Below are positions 45,765-53,892 of a DNA stretch of 64,000 nt, in pieces. The stretch is from positions 62,001-126,000 of IMG/VR virus record IMGVR_UViG_3300025617_000007; one strand, written 5' to 3'. The notes beneath the pieces were generated by a model that ran no database searches, was not told where the DNA came from, and saw only the letters and a program-made list of their open reading frames with translations. Each line of letters starts with the position of its first letter. Within the stretch, counting starts at the first letter, position 1. Made by a program: the position numbers and the translations under genes. The DNA is from a virus.

Positions 45765-46024
45765 TGAAAATAAAAATAACTGAACAGGAATTGATGGAGA
45801 TTATAACTCGTGTTATCAACGAGAAGAAAAAATCTAAGAAGAAAAAATCTAAGAAGAAAAAATCTAAAAAAGACACTACTCTTTGTTCGAGAGGTAAAAA
45901 TGCCGCAAAGGCCAAATATGACGTGTATCCGTCCGCATACGCTAATGGATACGCGGTTCAAGTGTGTAAAGGTAAAATGCCGGGACTGGATGGTGAAAAA
46001 AGATGTTCGGGTAAGTATTGTTAG
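45764..46024 (+). CDS. Small basic Cys protein with capsid-targeting-like leader
   Basis: 86 residues. Leader MKIKITEQELMEIITRVINE is followed by a Lys-rich repeat (KKSKKKKSKKKKSKK). The C-terminal 47 residues contain four Cys (LCSRGKNAAKAKYDVYPSAY, then VCKGKMPGL...GKYC), a conserved module found in small basic proteins of large marine phages. The basic tail could bind packaged DNA. ITE, LME and INE in the leader are (I/L)xE sites. TAATG-coupled to the upstream virion gene. Confidence 0.65.
   Translation: MKIKITEQELMEIITRVINEKKKSKKKKSKKKKSKKDTTLCSRGKNAAKAKYDVYPSAYANGYAVQVCKGKMPGLDGEKRCSGKYC
45821..45865 (+). repeat. Three 15-base tandem repeats coding KKKKS
   Basis: Units (g/a)agaagaaaaaatct at 45821-45835, 45836-45850 and 45851-45865, the second and third identical. 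They code the Lys-rich linker of the small Cys protein and could vary in number by slippage. Confidence 0.85.
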
Positions 46025-46067
46025 ATTAAAAAATATTATCTACATTTGTAATATAAAACTAATTAAG

Positions 46068-46253
46068 ATGAACCAAACGATATACCAATTAATTAAAGTT
46101 AAAAAAGACAATACTGAAAAAATTGTTTTAGAAACAGGCGCATCATCAATAGAGAGAGCTATGGATTATTTTTATTTTGAAAAACCAAGGGCTTATTCTA
46201 ATAAGAAATATAGAATATCCATCAAACAAGAGGAACATAAAATAGTTAGTTAG
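46068..46253 (+). CDS. Small hypothetical protein
   Basis: 61 residues starting at ATG 46068 (MNQTIYQLIKVKKDNTEKIV). The same frame is open upstream into the preceding gene but that part is a shadow. It has a beta-hairpin-like start and a helix (IERAMDYFYFEKP). It ends 4 bases into the convergent cupin-like gene. Not recognised. Confidence 0.5.
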   Translation: MNQTIYQLIKVKKDNTEKIVLETGASSIERAMDYFYFEKPRAYSNKKYRISIKQEEHKIVS

Positions 46254-46798
46254 GTTAATTTACTAATCACCCATTTATAACCAACATCACCACCGTGAGA
46301 TAACCAATCAACATACTCGGTATGTTTTTCAGGTCTACCCTTAAATCCCTCGTTAAGTGTTACAGAAGTCTTTTTAGAATCAAAAAAACTTTTTAATCTC
46401 ATCATCTCTTCTTTGGTTATAACTTTCTTATCAATCAATTTAAGAGAAAATTTATTGACATTTTTAGACTTTTTACCGTAAAAAATACCCTTCTTCATCT
46501 CATTTATAACAATTTTAGGTATTAGGTATTTATCATTATTTTCAAATACGACTATTTTAAGGTCGTCAGAACCTTTAATTACTCTATGGTATGTCTCTTT
46601 AGGTATAAAGTATTTTTCACCTTCTCGTAGGACCTGAGGTATCTCCTCGTCCATTTGTAGTCTCCATTCACTTCCTGACTCAACAAAAACTATACGGTCA
46701 AATTTGTCTTTATGCCATTTTAACTCATCGTTATCTACAGATTCAGAAAACACTCTTCTGAATTTATTATGTGATATATTTTCTTGTGTATAAATCAT
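46250..46798 (-). CDS. Cupin-like protein
   Basis: 182 residues from the ATG at 46798, which overlaps the upstream stop (TAATG); an ATG 6 bases earlier is less likely. The first 90 residues have a cupin pattern: LKWHKDKFDRIVFVESGSEW, a QMDEEIPQVLREGEKYFIPK turn, and ETYHRVIKG. The His pair (KWH.., YHR) could bind metal. The C-terminal helix region ends in an aromatic KHTEYVDWLSHGGDVGYKW motif. Small cupins often regulate or bind sugars; no substrate is indicated. Confidence 0.6.
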   Translation of the reverse strand: MIYTQENISHNKFRRVFSESVDNDELKWHKDKFDRIVFVESGSEWRLQMDEEIPQVLREGEKYFIPKETYHRVIKGSDDLKIVVFENNDKYLIPKIVINEMKKGIFYGKKSKNVNKFSLKLIDKKVITKEEMMRLKSFFDSKKTSVTLNEGFKGRPEKHTEYVDWLSHGGDVGYKWVISKLT

Positions 46799-47679
46799 TA
46801 CCAATATCTCCCCGATACATTTTTACCAAAATCTTTATGTGCTCTACACGCCCAATAACCCGCCTTTGTCTTATCCTTTTTCTTAGCACATTGGTGTCTC
46901 GCAGCAAATGATTTACGAGCAGCAGGGTCATTCCATTTGGCGGTCATCACAGGAGAACCATAAGATACCTTCTTAATCTTACCTGTCTTAGGATTACGTA
47001 CATATACATACCATTTCTTTGAACCACCTGATTTAGGTTTGTTCAATTCAACGTCCTTACCCTGATACTCCGCTTCATTAATCATCGGATAATCCAAAGG
47101 TAATCTCTCACCTTCATAGATAAAGAACTTACCCAAATCACTTTCTAAAAGTCTGTTATCTTTTTCTCTATTATAATGTCCTTTCTCCTTGAGTTCTCTC
47201 GCCTCATTAATGACGGAGAAGTATTTATCACTACCTCTACGGAAAATATTTTCAGATAAAGAAATGCCGTTATCAATATGGTACTGCAATTCTTCGGAAA
47301 CTTCATACTTTATTTCGTTATATTCTTTTAATATTTTTTTAATAATATTAGTGTCGACTGATTCTTTTTTGTAATTTTTAACTTTAATTCGTGTAGGCTT
47401 TTGACCTTTACCTGTTTGAGGGTCCTTTTTTTCTTTTTCCCTCTTTCTACGACAAGCAGAATCTTTTTCTTTTTGAGACATTTTACCAGCAACACCTGCA
47501 CCTCGACATACAGGGTAACCTCCTTTATCCGCATCTTTACGACCACAAGGAGGGTGACCTCCACCTTTTTTCTTTTTACAAATGTTTACCCACGGTCCTT
47601 TAGGTTGTGAAGAACCTTTCTTCTTTTTTTTCTTACCAAACCATACTGATAAATCTTCTGATAAAATATATTCACTCAT
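46798..47679 (-). CDS. Basic Cys-rich protein, DUF5872-like, with two conserved modules
   Basis: 293 residues, strongly basic. The N-terminal module (VWFGKKKKKKGSSQ, then GGGHPPCGRKDADKGGYPVC and SQKEKDSACRRKRE) is DUF5872-like. The C-terminal module (KKWYVYVRNPKTGKIKKVSY, then NDPAARKSFAARHQC and KAGYWACRAHK) has His and Cys residues that could form a metal site and is common in large marine phages. LSE in MSEYILSEDLSVW and an LKEYNEI segment inside give (I/L)xE sites. Probably an internal head protein that binds DNA. Sequence-only inference. Confidence 0.6.
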   Translation of the reverse strand: MSEYILSEDLSVWFGKKKKKKGSSQPKGPWVNICKKKKGGGHPPCGRKDADKGGYPVCRGAGVAGKMSQKEKDSACRRKREKEKKDPQTGKGQKPTRIKVKNYKKESVDTNIIKKILKEYNEIKYEVSEELQYHIDNGISLSENIFRRGSDKYFSVINEARELKEKGHYNREKDNRLLESDLGKFFIYEGERLPLDYPMINEAEYQGKDVELNKPKSGGSKKWYVYVRNPKTGKIKKVSYGSPVMTAKWNDPAARKSFAARHQCAKKKDKTKAGYWACRAHKDFGKNVSGRYW

Positions 47680-47712
47680 ACTTGATTATTATAATACTTT
47701 TATTATCTATTA

Positions 47713-47720
47713 GATAAATA
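47713..47720 (-). promoter_or_regulatory. Late-promoter-like box TATTTATC (DUF5872-like gene)
   Basis: TATTTATC on the minus strand, 33 bases before the ATG at 47679, in the 79-base divergent gap that also carries the start of the 47759 gene. Confidence 0.4.
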
Positions 47721-47758
47721 TAACTGAGAATAAACTTTTCACTTAAATAAGAAAGAAA

Positions 47759-48160
47759 ATGGCAAGAGCAAAAAAAACAGAAGAGTCGGAAGAGACAAAA
47801 AAACCGACAACACGTAAGACAAGAACTAAATCAACAGAGAAAAAACCTGTTGAGGAAGTAGTAAATGAAGTATTGGAAGATAAACCTGATGAGAATACAT
47901 CTTCTGAGGACCAACCTCAACCAATTGGGTCTTTATTTAATACAATCAATTACAATAACACTGCGGATTTAGACCGTTTCATTAGTGACCTAACACCTGA
48001 CCAAGCACTATACTGTGTTGTACAGGCCGCAAGAGCTGCTCACCAAAGAAGTGCGTATGGAATTGAAGAATCTGAAGTTATTTCAAAAGCAATCAGAGTG
48101 TTAACAACACCTCAAGAACCTCAACAAGATGTTCCTGAACCTGAAGTTCACAAAGCTTAA
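47759..48160 (+). CDS. Hypothetical protein with basic disordered N-terminus
   Basis: 133 residues. The first 65 are Lys/Glu/Thr-rich (KKPTTRKTRTKSTEKKP) and probably unstructured. The last 65 form a helical domain (LTPDQALYCVVQAARAAHQR, SEVISKAIRVL). A strong terminator follows, suggesting high, separate expression. Histone-like or DNA-associated role possible; not recognised. Confidence 0.55.
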   Translation: MARAKKTEESEETKKPTTRKTRTKSTEKKPVEEVVNEVLEDKPDENTSSEDQPQPIGSLFNTINYNNTADLDRFISDLTPDQALYCVVQAARAAHQRSAYGIEESEVISKAIRVLTTPQEPQQDVPEPEVHKA

Positions 48161-48179
48161 TTAATTAAACTTTATTGAA

Positions 48180-48203
48180 GGGGACTTAATTGTCCCCTTT
48201 TTT
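48180..48203 (+). terminator. Rho-independent terminator after the 47759 gene
   Basis: Stem GGGGAC / GTCCCC with 6-base loop TTAATT, followed by TTTTTT. The stem is a shorter version of the GGGGACCA hairpins after the sheath and capsid genes. Confidence 0.85.
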
Positions 48204-48215
48204 ATGCAAAAAACT

Positions 48216-48407
48216 ATGGATATAAAAGATATAAGTTCAAGAATTTATAAATTATCGTCAGAAATTACAAAGGCAGTCATAAATGGTCATAAAGCACACG
48301 ACCATGATAAATTTAGAGAACATCGTAGAGAGTTGGTTGAATTACGGTGTCAGTATTTTGGTAAGGATTCTAAACTATGTAAAAATGAAAGAAAAAATTT
48401 TAGGTAG
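48216..48407 (+). CDS. Small charged hypothetical protein
   Basis: 63 residues from ATG 48216 (MDIKDISSRIYKLSSEITKA); the ATG at 48204 lies directly on the terminator U-tract and is less likely. His/Asp/Lys-rich centre (HKAHDHDKFREHRREL) and two Cys near the end. One base separates its stop from the convergent secreted-protein gene. Not recognised. Confidence 0.45.
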   Translation: MDIKDISSRIYKLSSEITKAVINGHKAHDHDKFREHRRELVELRCQYFGKDSKLCKNERKNFR

Positions 48408-48956
48408 TTAATTATAAAAGAAATAACCAAAATCAATTATATCAATTGAAACGTAGTAATTGTTTTCGTTCTCAATTACATATGTTCCCATAATCATAGT
48501 ATGTCCTTTAGTGTCTGAATTTGTGTTGAAAAGTATTTCATTATGTTGTTCTGAAGATTTAAAACTATTAATTACCTGATTAACAAACTTATCATAACTC
48601 TCAAAACCCCACACATCTACACACACTTCACCAATACCATATTTTAATCTAGTGGTATCAATATTGTTAATCAATCCATACTCTACTCTAATAGAGTTAA
48701 TAATATCTTTTACGTCACTTTTTGGTATGTTTGGGTGAAACAGACTATCTTCTTCCGAGATAATAGTGGAAACTTTTTTACTATACCCTAAACCGAAGTC
48801 TAATGAGAGGGATAGGGTATCAACACCATTTTGAATACGAATTTGATTAACCTTTTTTACAAGTAATTTAGAAAATACAACATTATCGAACGTATTTTGG
48901 GAGTATACATTTAGACCGAATAATAAAGTTGTTAAGATTAATAGTATTTTTTTCAT
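48408..48956 (-). CDS. Secreted CAP-domain-like protein
   Basis: 182 residues with a clear Sec signal peptide: MKKILLILTTLLFGLNVYSQ, cut predicted after VYS. The mature part fits a CAP (SCP/PR-1) fold: a starting helix VNQIRIQNGVDTLSLSL, an HPNIP segment, GIGEVCVDVWGFE, and SFKSSEQHNEILF with an MIMGTYVIEN strand, in the order of CAP motifs. Phage genes with a host-type signal peptide are uncommon; the protein would be exported by the infected cell into the periplasm or outside. Possible roles are binding a surface molecule or blocking another phage; none is shown. It lies alone between small genes and the OmpA-like gene. Confidence 0.65.
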   Translation of the reverse strand: MKKILLILTTLLFGLNVYSQNTFDNVVFSKLLVKKVNQIRIQNGVDTLSLSLDFGLGYSKKVSTIISEEDSLFHPNIPKSDVKDIINSIRVEYGLINNIDTTRLKYGIGEVCVDVWGFESYDKFVNQVINSFKSSEQHNEILFNTNSDTKGHTMIMGTYVIENENNYYVSIDIIDFGYFFYN

Positions 48957-48994
48957 ATAACAAATATACGAAAAATAATGTAAACCACAAAATA

Positions 48995-50512
48995 TTATGC
49001 GATGTTAAGGTCTTTAATTCTTCCATAAATAGTTCCAGCAGGAACCCCTTTATTTCTGTAATCGTTGTCCTCATTCTTAAAGAATAAGTCAAAAATATCA
49101 AAGAATTTCTTCAAATCAATTCTTACATCACCATACATATCACCATTTCTTATGGTTTTATTACGTATTTTATTTTTTCTAGGACCACCATTTCTCCACA
49201 AATCATATTTTTGTAACATTGGAAATGCTGATGAATATATATCTTCTAAGCTAATACTTTTTATGTAATCAAATTTTTCTCGTCTATTATTAATTGATTT
49301 TACCTTTTTAATTACATCACCTAAGTTACTCGCGATTGGTAATAAATCACCAACATCGTTTAATAACATTTGTTTAGTATCATCTTTACTATCATCAATA
49401 CGCGGTAATTTCCCCTTTTTATACATCTGCAATCTACTACTTACCAACGATTCTCTTTCTTGTTGAACGGTACTAGGTCTAATAACTACTTTATTATCCA
49501 CTACTTTATCACCACAAGCATCTAAAGTTAATAATAACCCATCATTTTTACCTGGTTTATTATCATAAACCACCTCACCATTTTTAACTATTTTAACTCT
49601 TGGTAAATCTTTATGTGCTCGACTAGTGACAGATATAAACCATATGTTAATAAGTCCTTTACCTTGTTTAACAATATTTTTTGATTGTTCATTTGTAACT
49701 GTAAATGTATCAACCCTTGTGCCCTTAATGTCACCATCTTTATTTGACCCATATTTTTTACTTATGTAACCATACGCAGGATTAACTAACTGAGCAGGTA
49801 ATTTAGGTTTACCTGAAATGTTGTGATATGTTATATTAGTGTCCGCGTTATTTAAATTAGCCGTTTTACCACCCTCACCATTTAATAACAATGTATCGTT
49901 GGCAAATAAGAAAAATTCAGCATTATTACACTCGTGAGATGGGACCCAAACCTTTATTTCAAGTCCTGTAACACAATCTAGTGTTATTATAGAGACAGGC
50001 TTTTTTTCACCTATCGCCTTTATTGTAAAATTTGAAAATTGTTCTTCTGTGTAATTATCATCTCTAGGATTGTCTTCACCTTGAGTATATTTAGTTGAAC
50101 CTATAACTGGTTCATTAACTACTATTTTAACATCTTGTAGAATATCAGACGCATTTTTTTCTAAATAGTTTTTTAATGTTTCGGCTCTTTTTTTAGATAA
50201 ATAACCTGGGTCGACTTTTTTCTTTGGAGTTACCTCAGCATCGTAGTTAGTTACCTGTGATTCCCCTGAATTAATTTCAACTTGTATAACACTACCTTTA
50301 TTCTTTTCTTTAAATGTTCTAATTTTTTGAATTGCATCATCAATTTTTTTAACATTCTCAGGTATTTTCCATTTACCCGATTGAAAAGTATCCGCAATGT
50401 CTATTTGTTCAGTGGGTTTATCTTGTTCAGTGGGTTTATCTTGTTCAGTAATAATTCTACGAACAATATTTTCTAAATCTGACTCAGTTAGACGTATTAT
50501 TTTTTTAGACAT
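48995..50512 (-). CDS. Virion-type protein with OmpA-like domain and targeting leader
   Basis: 505 residues. Leader MSKKIIRLTESDLENIVRRI, then ITEQ and a DKPTEQ repeat. Residues ~40-170 fit an OmpA-like fold: DTFQSGKWKIPENVKKIDDA, a VIQVEINSGE strand, GYLSKKRAETLKNYLEKNA, and NFTIKAIG. In bacteria that domain binds peptidoglycan. The middle of the protein is beta-rich (LPRVKIVKNGEVVYDNKPGK) and the C-terminus helical and basic. It lies just downstream of the capsid gene terminator with its own late box. It may be a capsid-associated protein or a phage-coded wall-binding protein; the leader (LTE, ITE) favours packaging. Confidence 0.6.
   Translation of the reverse strand: MSKKIIRLTESDLENIVRRIITEQDKPTEQDKPTEQIDIADTFQSGKWKIPENVKKIDDAIQKIRTFKEKNKGSVIQVEINSGESQVTNYDAEVTPKKKVDPGYLSKKRAETLKNYLEKNASDILQDVKIVVNEPVIGSTKYTQGEDNPRDDNYTEEQFSNFTIKAIGEKKPVSIITLDCVTGLEIKVWVPSHECNNAEFFLFANDTLLLNGEGGKTANLNNADTNITYHNISGKPKLPAQLVNPAYGYISKKYGSNKDGDIKGTRVDTFTVTNEQSKNIVKQGKGLINIWFISVTSRAHKDLPRVKIVKNGEVVYDNKPGKNDGLLLTLDACGDKVVDNKVVIRPSTVQQERESLVSSRLQMYKKGKLPRIDDSKDDTKQMLLNDVGDLLPIASNLGDVIKKVKSINNRREKFDYIKSISLEDIYSSAFPMLQKYDLWRNGGPRKNKIRNKTIRNGDMYGDVRIDLKKFFDIFDLFFKNEDNDYRNKGVPAGTIYGRIKDLNIA
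50406..50448 (-). repeat. 18-base tandem repeat coding DKPTEQ
   Basis: Unit tgttcagtgggtttatct at 50406-50423 and 50424-50441 with a partial third copy (plus-strand reading). It codes the DKPTEQ repeat just after the leader of the OmpA-like protein. Confidence 0.8.
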
Positions 50513-50528
50513 AATATATTTGTTTAAT

Positions 50529-50536
50529 TATAAATA
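50529..50536 (-). promoter_or_regulatory. Late-promoter-like box TATTTATA (OmpA-like gene)
   Basis: Exact TATTTATA on the minus strand, 16 bases before the ATG at 50512, placed right after the capsid terminator. Confidence 0.55.
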
Positions 50537-50550
50537 TCTGTAAATAAAAA

Positions 50551-50573
50551 AAGGGGACCAAATGGTCCCCTTT
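50551..50573 (-). terminator. Strong terminator after the major capsid gene
   Basis: Stem GGGGACCA / TGGTCCCC with flanking A/T pairing, followed on the minus strand by a run of eight T's. It shares its stem with the hairpin after the sheath gene. Confidence 0.85.
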
Positions 50574-50593
50574 AATATTGGAATTAAGATATA

Positions 50594-52336
50594 TTATCTT
50601 AATGAGTTCAAATCAAATGTTCTAACTCCATCAACGATGATTCTTCCGTAGAATCTGTTGTTCACCATCTTCTTAGCGTATCTGGTCATGATACCTTTGA
50701 TTGGTGTAAAGTTGAATGGGTTATACATTGTTGGTGTCAACTGTAATGGTACGTATGGTGCGTAAACGTAACCTGTATCCAATAGAGAAGAACCTTTATG
50801 ACCCATCAATACAGTGTTTGGTGGGAAGTAAGGGTCACGGTAAACTTGATATCTACCTGATAACGTACCTACTCTCTCAATACCCATGTTGTATTGGTCT
50901 TGGTCTGGTGCTGCGTTTGATACGTGGAAGTATTCCAAGTCATCAAAGATTGCTGAAATTTCAGAAGAAACTACAATCCAGTTAGCTCCACCTCTTAATG
51001 TTGATTTGTGAATTTGAGCTGAGATTTGGTTAATCGCAGTAATTAACGTTTGGTTCCAATCTTTTTGGTTGTAATTTACTGACCCGTTAGCCACTCTTTT
51101 CCAACCGTTGTAATCCCAACGTAATGTCCATGCTGCACCTTTTCTCAAGTCTCTTAAGATTTCACGGTCAATTTCTGCCGCAACTTGTTCAGACAATAAA
51201 GCTGTCAATTCAGCTTCAGCGTCGATGTTGTGGAATGCAGAAACGTCTTGTGCTAATTCTGGAGACCATTGTGCTCTTAGTTTTCTTTCTGTTACAGAAA
51301 CTGTTACTGACTCAAGGTCAAATGAAACTTCACCGATTCTATCTTCGAACTCCATATCTTTGTAGATTCTGTAAGTTGCGTTGAATGAAGGTGCTCCACC
51401 TGTGTAAGATACTCCTTCGTAACCATCTAATGATGTTGTTCCAATTGCCACTGGTGAAGATACGTCAACTGATAAATAAATTTTACCATCAGCAGTACAG
51501 ATATCATCATACTTACCACCAGGGAATGCTGTAGGAGCTTCCTGACCGTATTGTACGATACCTTTACCGTATTTCTGAGTAACAACATTAAAGTTATAGA
51601 AAGTAGAACCCGCTTTAACTTGTAATGAAGATAAGAACTCTTCAGTATCCATTTCGTTACCGTTAGGTCCGATTAATTTACCTGCTCCGTCAGATTGGAA
51701 ATTTGATAATTCAACCAATACCGCTCTAACTTCAGTTTGTGCAGTGTAGAATGCATTAGCACCTGTATCAGTTAATGAAGAACCGTCCCAAATCACATTA
51801 GTTAAACCCGTTGTGATTGCAGAATATGCACCTTTAGAGTAGTCGAATAAACCTGCTGGGTCTTCAGCTGGTTCAGCACCTTCGTAGAAACGGTCATACA
51901 AGTTTTTATCACCTGCACTGTAACCTGCCTCAGTACTACCTGTGTTACCAGGTGCACCGTAAGGTTGATAGTGACTGGATAAACCATCGACAGTCGTTCT
52001 GTTTTGAATTTTAGGTACGAAGTAGAACAATTTACCGATTGGTAAGTTCATAGCTTGTACTGATACGATATCATTAGCTAATAATTTAGAGAAAACTCTT
52101 CTAATGATAGGGAAAACAACTGTTTCAAATGAACCTGAGTTATCTGATGCAGATGCTTCGTTGATTAAGTGAGATGCTTGGTTTTCATACAATTGTGCCA
52201 TGTTCTCTTTAGTGTGACCTTTAAGTCCTTCTAGGAATCCTAATTTATCCCATTTGTTGATTGTGTCTTCTTTGATAACTTTCAAGTGCTTAAGACCGAT
52301 GTTACCAACTAGACCTGATTCTAATAATGCTCCCAT
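50594..52336 (-). CDS. Major capsid protein, gp23-like
   Basis: 580 residues (T4 gp23 has 521). The region AQLYENQASHLINEASASDN, FPIIRRVFSKLLANDIVSVQ and AMNLPIGKLFYFVPKIQNR has the layout of the gp23 start, and RKLRAQWSPELAQD plus GANWIVVSSEISAIFDDLEY and KMVNNRFYGRIIVDGVRTF match gp23 family blocks. The (I/L)xE site at Ile58-Asn59-Glu60|Ala61 lies where T4 gp23 is cut by the prohead protease (after Glu65), so the mature protein should begin ASASDN. The shell is built of hexamers of this protein. Terminator and late boxes lie around it, but no TATTTATA box in its own 27-base leader, so it may rely on read-through from the scaffold gene or on a promoter inside it. Confidence 0.92.
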   Translation of the reverse strand: MGALLESGLVGNIGLKHLKVIKEDTINKWDKLGFLEGLKGHTKENMAQLYENQASHLINEASASDNSGSFETVVFPIIRRVFSKLLANDIVSVQAMNLPIGKLFYFVPKIQNRTTVDGLSSHYQPYGAPGNTGSTEAGYSAGDKNLYDRFYEGAEPAEDPAGLFDYSKGAYSAITTGLTNVIWDGSSLTDTGANAFYTAQTEVRAVLVELSNFQSDGAGKLIGPNGNEMDTEEFLSSLQVKAGSTFYNFNVVTQKYGKGIVQYGQEAPTAFPGGKYDDICTADGKIYLSVDVSSPVAIGTTSLDGYEGVSYTGGAPSFNATYRIYKDMEFEDRIGEVSFDLESVTVSVTERKLRAQWSPELAQDVSAFHNIDAEAELTALLSEQVAAEIDREILRDLRKGAAWTLRWDYNGWKRVANGSVNYNQKDWNQTLITAINQISAQIHKSTLRGGANWIVVSSEISAIFDDLEYFHVSNAAPDQDQYNMGIERVGTLSGRYQVYRDPYFPPNTVLMGHKGSSLLDTGYVYAPYVPLQLTPTMYNPFNFTPIKGIMTRYAKKMVNNRFYGRIIVDGVRTFDLNSLR

Positions 52337-52363
52337 TTTAGTATTTTTTAATTAATTTTAATT

Positions 52364-53731
52364 TTATTTTTGAATTTTACCCATCAAATCCTTCATTCTT
52401 AAGAATTGTGGATTCTCATAAGTTTTATTTTCAATAAGGTTAGTCGCGGAACCTTTAGACGGTGATTTCTGAACTTTAGATGTTACCGATTCAGTAACAA
52501 CTGAAGAACCTGATTTCGAATCTAAATCTTCTTTGATTGTTTTGTAAAGACCTTTAGATTCTTTGATTGTTTCTGCAGAATCAAAACGTCTTAAAATGTT
52601 TATTTTTTCTTGTTTTGTTGTCGAATGCTCAGTGAACAGTCGAGTTGCATATGCTAGATTTGAATTGAAAACTGCAACCTCGTTAAGTTTTTCTTTAAAG
52701 ATGTTAAGTGCCTTACGGTACTCTTCATTTTTTTCTCTTAACTGAGAAACTTCTTTTTCTAAAGATTCGTTTCTCTGTGCCGGTCTCTTTAAAGACTTAG
52801 GGAAGTTCTGAGGTTTTTTGTTAGTGATACGACCATTAACATTTGAACGAACAGAGGATTCTTTATATTCACCTTCCATTTCTTCACCTTCTTCCATTTG
52901 GTCCATACTCATATCTCCTGAATATTTTTTCTTACCCATAGACTTTTCCATTCCTTCACTTTCTTTTCTTCTATCAGCGAAAGATTGTTTCATTTTTCTA
53001 CCGCGGTCTTTCATACCTAATGAATCATCAAGGTCATCATCGTAACCTTCACCCATTTCTTCTTCAGATTCGTCTTCATCACCAAGTTCGATTTCATAAA
53101 CAATTTCATCTTCTAATTCCATTCCTTCACCCATTTCATCGTCCATTACATCTTCTTCTTCGTCACCCTCTGTTTGAATTTGATATTCAACGTCAGCTTC
53201 CTCGTCTTTTAAGTGAATCTCATCACCGTCTTGTGTTACCACAATACCGTCTTCTTCACCCATAGCTTTGAAAACCTTAAGGATTTCTTCGTCAGAAGCA
53301 CCTGTAAGGTCAAGAGGTAAAAGAATTTCTTCTTCGTCATCAACTTCTAAATCATCACCTGGTAAATCCATCATAAGCATTTCATCAGAATCCATTTCCA
53401 TATCATCTTCATCTTCCATTTCGTCAGACTCGTCTTCAAATTCCATTTCATCTTCTTCGTCATCCATATCCTCAATTTCCATGTCCAGCTCTTCTTGTTC
53501 TTTCATTTCGGTACCCATATCGTGGTCCCCTTTTTCTTTTTCTTCGCTTTCCATTTCTTCTGATGACATTTCTTCAATCTCTTTATCTGATAGAGATTCT
53601 TTTACTAATTCACTGATTTCTTCCTTCATAGTAGAAGCAAGTATTCCTTTTGCATTCTCCGTTACGGCTTCCTCCAAATTCTTCATTTGTAGTAGTGCCT
53701 CTTCAACTAAATTTTGTTTTTTTTCTGCCAT
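52364..53731 (-). CDS. Prohead core scaffold protein, gp22-like
   Basis: 455 residues. The first two-thirds are extremely acidic (MEIEDMDDEEDEMEFEDESD and similar). The C-terminal block (LNEVAVFNSNLAYATRLFTE, KINILRRFDSAETIKESKGL) is the conserved signature of gp22 scaffold proteins, with helical pairing segments. It fills the prohead during assembly and is degraded by the prohead protease; many (I/L)xE sites are present (LNE|V for example). T4 gp22 has 269 residues, so the acidic part is expanded. Position between protease and capsid genes (21-22-23 order) confirms it. Confidence 0.88.
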   Translation of the reverse strand: MAEKKQNLVEEALLQMKNLEEAVTENAKGILASTMKEEISELVKESLSDKEIEEMSSEEMESEEKEKGDHDMGTEMKEQEELDMEIEDMDDEEDEMEFEDESDEMEDEDDMEMDSDEMLMMDLPGDDLEVDDEEEILLPLDLTGASDEEILKVFKAMGEEDGIVVTQDGDEIHLKDEEADVEYQIQTEGDEEEDVMDDEMGEGMELEDEIVYEIELGDEDESEEEMGEGYDDDLDDSLGMKDRGRKMKQSFADRRKESEGMEKSMGKKKYSGDMSMDQMEEGEEMEGEYKESSVRSNVNGRITNKKPQNFPKSLKRPAQRNESLEKEVSQLREKNEEYRKALNIFKEKLNEVAVFNSNLAYATRLFTEHSTTKQEKINILRRFDSAETIKESKGLYKTIKEDLDSKSGSSVVTESVTSKVQKSPSKGSATNLIENKTYENPQFLRMKDLMGKIQK

Positions 53732-53772
53732 TCTATTTTTTTTTATTGCAAAAGTTTATTTATAGATTTACT

Positions 53773-53780
53773 AATAAATA
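53773..53780 (-). promoter_or_regulatory. Late-promoter-like box TATTTATT (scaffold gene)
   Basis: TATTTATT on the minus strand, 41 bases before the scaffold ATG, in the 161-base gap that also contains two terminator hairpins. Confidence 0.4.
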
Positions 53781-53828
53781 TATCGAAATGAAAAAAAACA
53801 CCTTTTTCTAAGTAATAAGCAAAAAAAA

Positions 53829-53846
53829 ATCGGGTATTAACCCGAT
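53829..53846 (-). terminator. Terminator hairpin downstream of the DUF4494-like gene
   Basis: Stem ATCGGGT / ACCCGAT with 4-base loop, followed on the minus strand by a nine-base T-run. Confidence 0.8.
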
Positions 53847-53856
53847 TTTATAATTT

Positions 53857-53873
53857 ATCAGGTATAACCTGAT
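53857..53873 (-). terminator. Second hairpin between 53893 gene and scaffold gene
   Basis: Stem ATCAGGT / ACCTGAT with a 3-base loop, directly upstream of the T-run terminator. It probably strengthens it; alone it has no T-run. Confidence 0.5.
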
Positions 53874-53892
53874 TTAAGTATTTAGTTAGTTT

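Noticed and set aside
45810-46067. Upstream part of the frame that ends at 46253
   Set aside because: It overlaps the Cys protein in another frame and is Arg/Lys repeat noise; the true gene most likely begins at ATG 46068.
53020-53765. Plus-strand open frames opposite the scaffold gene, Ser-rich and His/Leu-rich
   Set aside because: Antisense shadows of the Glu/Asp-rich gp22-like gene.
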